Assembly (NCBI GenBank): GCA_905214365.1
Contig: CAJMMH010000207.1
Coordinates: 1 to 5,255 of the forward strand
From: an uncultured bacterium
Lineage (GTDB): Bacteria > Bacillota > Clostridia > Lachnospirales > Lachnospiraceae
Direction: 5' to 3'
Length of the DNA: 5,255 nt
Positions 1 through 4,344 of this stretch are shown one piece after another. Position 1 is the stretch's first letter, and each line of letters opens with the position of its first letter. The notes beneath the pieces are model-generated. The model was not told where the DNA came from, did no database searches, and worked only from the letters and a program-made list of their open reading frames with translations. The position numbers were made by a program, and so were the translations under genes.

Positions 1-27
1 AAGGCTGCTATTCTGATATCGTTCCAT
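1..27 (-). CDS. 5' end of an unidentified gene running off the left edge
   Basis: Nine codons are visible, starting with ATG at 27-25 and translating as MERYQNSSL with no stop before the window edge. The start is proposed because GGGAGG lies at 44-39, 11 nt upstream, slightly long but workable spacing for a Firmicute. The gene has the same orientation as its neighbours but follows the ktrA terminator, so it should have its own promoter within 28-242; I found no convincing -35/-10 pair there. Nine residues are too few to assign a family. A chance ATG behind a purine-rich stretch remains possible. Confidence 0.45.
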
Positions 28-149
28 GTTTCTTATTTCCTCCCAACTACTCAACATCACAGTACGCAATATTGTGCTTCGTTTTTCGTCTGCATTCCGC
101 TTCACAATTTACGCTCAATGCAAAATTACCCACATTTTTGTTTTCTCCA

Positions 150-185
150 ATTCGGACATTAATTCGGACATTGATTCGGACAATT
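150..185. repeat. Three tandem 12-bp direct repeats
   Basis: Units at 150-161 (ATTCGGACATTA), 162-173 (ATTCGGACATTG) and 174-185 (ATTCGGACAATT) share the core ATTCGGACA and diverge only in the last three or four bases. They sit in the AT-rich spacer between the ktrA terminator and the presumed start at 27, about 125-160 bp upstream of that start. Period 12 puts each core on nearly the same face of the helix, as in arrays of regulator sites, but replication slippage would give the same picture. No regulator can be named from the sequence. Confidence 0.8.
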
Positions 186-225
186 CAAATCCGGCTCTAA
201 TATAAATGATCGTATGTAATATTTT

Positions 226-241
226 GGGAATTTCAGTTCCC
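226..241. other. Small inverted repeat beside the ktrA terminator
   Basis: GGGAA (226-230) and TTCCC (237-241) flank a 6-nt loop. The repeat lies immediately beyond the T-run of the ktrA terminator. It has no U-tract of its own on either strand, so it is not called as a second terminator. A 5-bp stem of this kind may be accidental. Confidence 0.35.
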
Positions 242-242
242 T

Positions 243-290
243 AAAAACAAGGGAAAGCAGCCGGAACGATTTCATCCTAGCTGCTTTCCC
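243..290 (-). terminator. Intrinsic terminator after ktrA
   Basis: Read on the minus strand, GGGAAAGCAGC (290-280) pairs perfectly over 11 bp with GCTGCTTTCCC (261-251) across an 18-nt loop, and is followed directly by TTGTTTTT (250-243). The hairpin begins 16 nt beyond the ktrA stop codon at 308-306. This is a standard Rho-independent terminator and marks the end of the proposed clpX-like/ktrB/ktrA transcript. On the plus strand the sequence after the stem is not T-rich, so it is not called as bidirectional. Confidence 0.9.
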
Positions 291-305
291 TGCCGCGTCG
301 CAAAA

Positions 306-962
306 TCAGACATGCTCCATTTTCAGCAGTTTGTCCACGTCTTCTTTCCGGCCAACTACCATCAGATGCTCGTTCGCTTTCAGGCAATAATCAGCCATCG
401 GCATCAGACTTGTGTTATCATCCGTTTTCACGCCAAGCACCGTAACATGATACCTGGCACGGATATTCACATCGCGAATCAGTTTCTGATCCCAGGCCTT
501 CGGGGTCGGAATCTCGTAAATTGCAAATTCCTTGCTCAGCTCAATATAATCAAACACATGATTTGCGCTGTATTTCATTGCCGCTTTCTCCGCGATATCC
601 CGATCTGGATATACAACCTCATCCGCGCCGTTGCGAAGCAGAAACTTGGCGTGAATGTCACGGTTTGCCTTGCTGACCACGTATTTCGCGCCCATTTCCT
701 TCAGCTGGCTTGTGATTTCAAGGCTGCTCTGGAAATTGGTTCCGATGCAGACAAAGCAGATATCAAAATTGCTGACGCCAAGGCTCTCGAGAACATCCGG
801 ATTGGTGCAGTCGCCGATCACAGAACTTGTCACATGGGGCAGAAGATCCGTCAGCTTCTCTTCTGACTCATCGACAATCATAATTTCATTTCCCTGTTTT
901 GCCATCTGCAGCGTCAAATGATGACCAAAACGGCCAAGGCCGATAATCAGTATTGATTTCAT
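306..962 (-). CDS. ktrA: TrkA-family K+ uptake regulator, KtrA type
   Basis: This is the cytosolic regulatory subunit of a Ktr potassium uptake system. In this family an octameric ring of RCK domains binds ATP/ADP and gates the KtrB membrane pore. The 218-residue length fits KtrA (about 220) and is half that of the duplicated E. coli TrkA. The Rossmann motif GLGRFG is at residues 8-13 and the acidic residue ending the second strand (VDE) is at 30-32, marking the RCK_N domain (about 1-125). An RCK_C domain follows (about 135-218). Known KtrA RCK_C domains can bind c-di-AMP; whether this one does cannot be read from sequence. The start at 962 is supported by GAAAGGA at 975-969, 6 nt away. It lies 71 nt downstream of ktrB and is followed by a strong terminator. 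The ktrB-ktrA order is the reverse of ktrAB in Bacillus. KtrC-type paralogues share this architecture, so the A/C label is by context. Confidence 0.93.
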   Translation of the reverse strand: MKSILIIGLGRFGHHLTLQMAKQGNEIMIVDESEEKLTDLLPHVTSSVIGDCTNPDVLESLGVSNFDICFVCIGTNFQSSLEITSQLKEMGAKYVVSKANRDIHAKFLLRNGADEVVYPDRDIAEKAAMKYSANHVFDYIELSKEFAIYEIPTPKAWDQKLIRDVNIRARYHVTVLGVKTDDNTSLMPMADYCLKANEHLMVVGRKEDVDKLLKMEHV

Positions 963-997
963 AAGTTTTCCTTTCTTCCGGTACCTTTATCCGAAAC

Positions 998-1020
998 CGG
1001 ACAATCCAATGGACTGTCCG
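998..1020 (-). other. Strong hairpin in the ktrB-ktrA gap
   Basis: On the minus strand CGGACAGTCC (1020-1011) pairs with GGATTGTCCG (1007-998) over 10 bp including one G.U, with an ATT loop. It begins 13 nt after the ktrB stop and ends 35 nt before the ktrA start. No U-run follows, so it is not an intrinsic terminator. An mRNA processing or stability element that sets the ratio of KtrB to KtrA is one plausible role, but that is inference. Confidence 0.65.
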
Positions 1021-1033
1021 CATTCCCGTTCGA

Positions 1034-2380
1034 TCAGCCGACCGGTATCTCTTCCTTCGGCAGGCGAACTGCCGTTGGGCGCTTCCGGTCAAAGACCGCA
1101 AAGGCAAACGACAGGCTTCCGATCCGGCCGCAGTACATGATTGCCATGACAATGCAGCGGGAAGCTGTTGTCAGCTGTCTCGTAATTCCAGTTGTCATGC
1201 CGACCGTTCCCATTGCGGAAGACACCTCAAACAGTACATCCTTCAGCGGCAGCGGCTGGATCATACAGATCAGAAGCGAACCGATAAGCACCAGTCCGAG
1301 GTTGATCGCAATAACTGCCATTGCCCGGCCTGCAAGGTCTTCCGGCAGCTCCCGTCCAAAGGCATGGCAGCCTGGCTCACGGAGTACCGTTGCCTTGATA
1401 TAAAGCAGCAGCACTGCAATCGTCGTTACCTTGATACCACCCGCGGTAGAACCAGGGCATCCGCCAATCACCATCAGAATGATTGTAAGCAATATACTTC
1501 CGTCCGACATGTCGGAAACCTCTACGGAGTTAAAACCCGCTGTTCGCGCGGTCACGCTGGCAAACAGCGCATGAACCACCTGTTCCCCGCCGGACATACC
1601 GGAAAGCGTCCGGTTCTTCTCCATAATCCAGAACAAAAGCCCGCCGCCGAAAATCAGAATCACCGTTCCGCACAGAGCAATCTTGGTATGAAGTGTCCAT
1701 CGTTTCGGCTTAAAGCGCTTTGTGTACAGATCATCCCAGACCGCAAAGCCAATGCCGCCAATCACAATCAGGAACATCAGAACAGTCAGCACATATGGAT
1801 TTCCGTTTTTTCCGGCAAAGGAGGAAAACGGCTCCTCCGCTCCCATCAGGTCAAACCCGGCATTGCAGAACGCGGAGATCGAATGAAAGACGCCATATCC
1901 GATTCCCTTTACCAGACCGAATCTGGGAATAAAATAAACAGACAGAAGCACAGCTCCGGTTCCCTCGATCAGCGCTGTTCCCTTGACAATTCTCTTTGCC
2001 AGCCGGACAATTCCGCCGATATGGCCGGCACTGATGCTCTCCTGCATCAGAGAACGCTGGCGCAGACCAATGCGGCTGCGCAGCACAACCGCCAAAAAGA
2101 CCCCCATTGTAACAAAGCCGAGACCGCCAATCTGAATCATCATCAGAATCACCGCTTGTCCGGTTTTTGACCAGGTCTGGTAGGTATCTACTGTTACCAG
2201 TCCGGTCACGCAGGTTGCGCTGACTGATGTAAACAGACAGTCCAGATAAGAAGGACTCTGCTGCGGTTTATGACACATTGGGAGCATGAGCAGCAGACTT
2301 CCAATCAGAATAATCAGCAAAAAGCCAATTCCAATCGTCTGCCCCTGCGACAGCTTCCATTGATGAAACTTTTTTTTCAT
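1034..2380 (-). CDS. ktrB: KtrB/TrkH-family K+ transporter pore subunit
   Basis: This is the integral membrane K+ channel-like subunit of the Ktr system. The 448-residue protein has the four-fold membrane-pore-membrane design. Selectivity-filter glycines are visible in all four pore loops: G60 (TCVTGL), G175 (FCNAGFD), G282 (RTAGFN) and G394 (GTVGMT). The Gly-rich gating loop of the third repeat is at about 306-316 (GGCPGSTAGGI), and the conserved arginine of the last helix is R419 (CGRIG). Length and filter spacing match KtrB rather than the longer TrkH/TrkG. The reading frame is open to an ATG at 2449, but the start is placed at 2380: GGAGGA lies 10 nt upstream, MKKKFHQW is a typical positively charged cytosolic N-terminus, and the 23 extra residues are not hydrophobic or family-like. 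It is 96 nt downstream of the clpX-like gene and 71 nt upstream of ktrA, probably co-transcribed with both. Confidence 0.94.
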   Translation of the reverse strand: MKKKFHQWKLSQGQTIGIGFLLIILIGSLLLMLPMCHKPQQSPSYLDCLFTSVSATCVTGLVTVDTYQTWSKTGQAVILMMIQIGGLGFVTMGVFLAVVLRSRIGLRQRSLMQESISAGHIGGIVRLAKRIVKGTALIEGTGAVLLSVYFIPRFGLVKGIGYGVFHSISAFCNAGFDLMGAEEPFSSFAGKNGNPYVLTVLMFLIVIGGIGFAVWDDLYTKRFKPKRWTLHTKIALCGTVILIFGGGLLFWIMEKNRTLSGMSGGEQVVHALFASVTARTAGFNSVEVSDMSDGSILLTIILMVIGGCPGSTAGGIKVTTIAVLLLYIKATVLREPGCHAFGRELPEDLAGRAMAVIAINLGLVLIGSLLICMIQPLPLKDVLFEVSSAMGTVGMTTGITRQLTTASRCIVMAIMYCGRIGSLSFAFAVFDRKRPTAVRLPKEEIPVG

Positions 2381-2390
2381 CTTTTTAATT

Positions 2391-2396
2391 TCCTCC
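2391..2396 (-). promoter_or_regulatory. Ribosome binding site deciding the ktrB start
   Basis: GGAGGA (2396-2391 on the minus strand) stands 10 nt before the ATG at 2380-2378. It lies inside the longer open frame that starts at 2449, so it argues that the upstream ATG is not used. Confidence 0.75.
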
Positions 2397-2476
2397 AGCT
2401 CACCGCAAAGCATGTCTGAAAAAGGCTTTCTGCAAGATACGCGCCGCAATTTCCAAACACACTCTAACTAGTATTC

Positions 2477-3886
2477 TCACGGAAGCAGCGGCACTTCGCT
2501 TCCTCTCATCTCGATGACCGGACCGCCGCGGTGCTCGATATACTCTTTCGTAATTGTCACGCGGCCAATATTATCGTCCTTCGGAATCTCATACATGATG
2601 TCGAGCATGAATTCCTCGATAATCGCCCGGAGCGCACGCGCGCCTGTCTTCTTTTTCATGGCACGGTCCGCAATCGCTGTGAGCGCGTCCTCATCGAACT
2701 TCAGATCAACTTCATCCATCGCAAGAAGCTTCTGGTACTGCTTCAGAATTGCGTTCTTCGGCTCCTTCAGGATCTTTACCATCATGTCGCGGCTGAGCGG
2801 ATCCAGGGTACAGATCACCGGAAGACGTCCCAAGAACTCCGGAATCATACCAAACGCGCGCAGATCATCCACTTCAACCTCACGAAGCAGATTTGTCTCC
2901 TGATCGTATCGGTCGCGGAGCATTGCGTTAAAGCCGATTCCTGCCGTCTTGGTCAGACGCTCTTTGATGACTTCCTCCAGGTCCGGGAACGCGCCGCCGC
3001 AGATAAACAGAATATTTTTGGTATTAACAGTTGCCATCGGAACCATCGCGTTCTTGCTGCTTGCACCGACCGGAACCTCAATCTCCGCTCCTTCCAGAAG
3101 CTTCAGCAGACCCTGCTGCACACTCTCGCCGTTGACATCCCTGTGGTTTGTCTCCTTCTTTCTTGCCAGCTTGTCGATCTCATCAATGAAAATGATTCCG
3201 GTCTCTGCCTTTTCAACATCATTATCGGCTGCCGCCAACAGCTTGCTGACTACGCTCTCAATATCGTCACCGATATATCCAGCCTCTGTCAGGGAGGTGG
3301 CGTCCGCAATCGCAAGCGGCACATCCAGAAGGCGCGCCAGTGTCTTGACCAGATATGTCTTTCCGCTTCCGGTTGGTCCGATCATCAGCACGTTGGACTT
3401 TTCAATTTCAACATCCTGATCGGCGTTCAGAAGGCGCTTATAGTGGTTATAAACAGCAACGGAAATTACCTTCTTCGCCTGCTCCTGGCCAACCACATAC
3501 TCGCTTAACTGCGCACAGATCCGGTGCGGAGCAGGAAGCTTCGCCGGATCAAAAGCCGGTTCTGCCTTCTCCTTCTTTTTCTTTGCCGGCTTAATCTTCG
3601 GCTGCTGCATTCCGGCCGTCATCGATGCCAGATCTTCCGGCGTCATAATGGAAATATTTCCTCCCGGAAAATTCATCTGCGGGAATCCGCTGTTGTTTAC
3701 CTGGTCAAATCCCTTCTGCATGCAGTCCATACAGATCGAAATGTTGCCCGGAATCGTAATCATCTTTCCGGCCTTGCTTTCCGGTCTGCGGCAGACGCAG
3801 CAGATCTTTTCGTATTCATCCTTCTGCTCGTTGTCCTCGGAATCCGGAACAGACGGAACGGTATTTCTATCTTTATCTTCTGCCAT
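2477..3886 (-). CDS. Divergent ClpX-type AAA+ unfoldase with zinc-binding N-domain
   Basis: The 469-residue protein is an ATP-driven unfoldase of the ClpX family, which unfolds tagged proteins and usually feeds them to the ClpP peptidase in the cytosol. A four-cysteine zinc domain has C29, C32, C52 and C55. A long linker (about 57-116) follows, rich in Met, Pro and Gly and then Lys (AKKKKEK at 101-107). The AAA+ module has Walker A GPTGSGKT (170-177), pore loop GYIG (203-206, GYVG in classical ClpX), Walker B with D235/E236, PEFLGRLP with the probable arginine finger R354, and sensor-2 GAR (415-417). The ClpP-docking tripeptide IGF is intact at 317-319. The RKH substrate loop reads SKN at 277-279, and the second pore loop is about two residues shorter than in E. 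coli. AAAGGAG at 3903-3897, 10 nt upstream, supports the start. No clpP, tig or lon is adjacent, so this is probably a second ClpX paralogue, not the housekeeping one; no established symbol is assigned. Confidence 0.88.
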   Translation of the reverse strand: MAEDKDRNTVPSVPDSEDNEQKDEYEKICCVCRRPESKAGKMITIPGNISICMDCMQKGFDQVNNSGFPQMNFPGGNISIMTPEDLASMTAGMQQPKIKPAKKKKEKAEPAFDPAKLPAPHRICAQLSEYVVGQEQAKKVISVAVYNHYKRLLNADQDVEIEKSNVLMIGPTGSGKTYLVKTLARLLDVPLAIADATSLTEAGYIGDDIESVVSKLLAAADNDVEKAETGIIFIDEIDKLARKKETNHRDVNGESVQQGLLKLLEGAEIEVPVGASSKNAMVPMATVNTKNILFICGGAFPDLEEVIKERLTKTAGIGFNAMLRDRYDQETNLLREVEVDDLRAFGMIPEFLGRLPVICTLDPLSRDMMVKILKEPKNAILKQYQKLLAMDEVDLKFDEDALTAIADRAMKKKTGARALRAIIEEFMLDIMYEIPKDDNIGRVTITKEYIEHRGGPVIEMRGSEVPLLP

Positions 3887-3896
3887 TTAAAATTTT

Positions 3897-3919
3897 CTCC
3901 TTTTAAGTACATATGTACT
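3897..3919 (-). promoter_or_regulatory. 14-bp palindrome abutting the clpX-like ribosome binding site
   Basis: AGTACATATGTACT at 3906-3919 is a perfect palindrome. It overlaps the last two bases of the leader hairpin by position and is followed, two bases on, by the ribosome binding site AAAGGAG (3903-3897). In RNA it could form a 5-bp stem with an AUAU loop just before the ribosome binding site; in DNA it has the form of a dimeric repressor site. The two possibilities cannot be separated from sequence, and a 14-bp palindrome could also be chance. Confidence 0.6.
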
Positions 3920-4070
3920 CTCGGAATCTCTTATGCACCTGCCTTTGCGGCTGATTTTCTGTCGTAGATGTCTGAGTTTTATCAACGTACGCGCCGCGTA
4001 CGCCTCAAAAATTCAGGCACCTCCGACAAAAAATCCTCTCGCAAATTCAGGTACAACGAGATTCCGAGAG
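3918..4070 (-). ncRNA. Structured 5' leader: 153-nt rod-like hairpin, unknown family
   Basis: Read on the minus strand, the segment folds back on itself along its full length. Stems, outer to inner: 4070-4058 with 3930-3918 (13 perfect bp); 4054-4048 with 3941-3935 (7 bp, one G.U); 4045-4040 with 3949-3944 (6 bp); 4035-4024 with 3964-3953 (12 bp, one G.U); 4022-4018 with 3970-3966 (5 bp); 4016-4013 with 3975-3972 (4 bp); 4010-4007 with 3980-3977 (4 U-A pairs); 4004-3996 with 3992-3984 (two G.U and 7 perfect bp) capped by GGC. Interruptions are small: 3x4, 2x2 (AA/GG), 4x3, single mismatches, and a U.U, G.A, A.G run near the tip. It begins about 38 nt after the predicted transcription start and ends 31 nt before the clpX-like ATG, so it should lie in the mRNA leader. 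I recognise no T-box, ydaO, lysine, M-box or 6S consensus in it. Together with the promoter and the hairpins beyond, it accounts for the 458-nt gene-free stretch 3887-4344. Confidence 0.72.
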
Positions 4071-4114
4071 CACATTACATTACAACTATGTTTCCGCTGT
4101 ATGCATTTCCCATT

Positions 4115-4143
4115 ATCATACCAAATCTGCTCACGAATAGCAA
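4115..4143 (-). promoter_or_regulatory. Sigma-A-type promoter for the clpX-like/ktrB/ktrA operon
   Basis: On the minus strand TTGCTA (4143-4138) is the -35 (4 of 6 to consensus). A 17-nt spacer follows, then TATGAT (4120-4115) as the -10 (5 of 6). TG precedes the -10 by one base, giving an extended -10. Transcription should start near 4108, leaving a leader of about 220 nt that contains the long hairpin. No comparable promoter was seen in the two gaps inside the operon. Confidence 0.75.
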
Positions 4144-4215
4144 GACTTTTCTCTCCCTGCACTTGCCAAACCGCACCTCAACACGGTTCTGCCCGAAAAG
4201 CTTTCTCCCCACAGG

Positions 4216-4285
4216 CGCAGAATCCTGCGGACGAAGGACCGCCGCACAGATTGCTCCGTGCGGCGGCCAATGACGGTTTCCCGTC
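4216..4285 (-). terminator. Cluster of GC-rich hairpins after ilvC, possible weak terminator
   Basis: The main stem pairs CCGCCGCAC (4239-4247) with GTGCGGCGG (4258-4266), extendable to 11 bp through GG/CC with one bulged A (4236-4268). Smaller hairpins flank it: GACGG/CCGTC at 4272-4285 and CGCAG/CTGCG at 4216-4229. After the main stem the minus strand reads TTCGTCC, which is poor in T for an intrinsic terminator. Ending ilvC transcription before the promoter at 4143 is the likely role, with low efficiency or with help from the adjacent stems; this is inference from position. Confidence 0.4.
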
Positions 4286-4311
4286 TGCTGTTATTTCATT
4301 GTAAGCGGTTC

Positions 4312-4328
4312 CCGCGCAAACTGCGCGG
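4312..4328 (-). other. Hairpin directly after the ilvC stop
   Basis: CCGCGCA (minus strand 4328-4322) pairs with TGCGCGG (4318-4312) over 7 bp with a 3-nt loop, 16 nt beyond the ilvC stop. The following bases (GAACCGC) are not T-rich, so it is probably a 3'-end stabilising stem rather than a terminator. Confidence 0.5.
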
Positions 4329-4344
4329 CAGCAGATCACAGCAA

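Noticed and set aside
150..185. CRISPR array or replication iterons
   Set aside because: The units are only 12 bp with no spacers, and no cas or replication gene is in the window.
1364..2170. 268-codon open frame on the plus strand, opposite ktrB
   Set aside because: The translation is a His/Gln/Arg-rich antisense reading of hydrophobic codons in a well-supported membrane transporter gene.
2381..2449. 23-residue N-terminal extension of KtrB from the ATG at 2449
   Set aside because: A good GGAGGA site precedes the inner ATG at 2380, and the extension is non-hydrophobic and not expected in the family.
2381..2476. Terminator or second promoter between the clpX-like gene and ktrB
   Set aside because: Only a 5-bp AAAGC/GCTTT pairing without a usable stem-loop plus U-run was seen, and no -35/-10 pair with proper spacing.
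2531..3508. 325-codon open frame on the plus strand, opposite the clpX-like gene
   Set aside because: It is antisense to a clear AAA+ coding sequence, its translation resembles no known domain, and no ribosome binding site or promoter supports it. It arises from the codon use of the real gene.
3918..4070. Known riboswitch, T-box or 6S RNA as identity of the long hairpin
   Set aside because: I could not find the T-box AGGGTGGNACCGCG motif, the conserved ydaO segments expected before K+ transporter genes, or the large central bubble and free 5' end of 6S RNA. A covariance-model search would settle this.
3918..4070. Miniature inverted-repeat transposable element
   Set aside because: The ends form a perfect 13-bp inverted repeat, but the flanks show no target-site duplication, and pairing continues through the whole interior with RNA-like mismatches. 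It is not excluded until the genome is searched for further copies.
4083..4103. Six-residue leader peptide (MHTAET) in the clpX-like leader
   Set aside because: It has no ribosome binding site at useful spacing and no run of a regulatory amino acid, so it is likely a chance frame.
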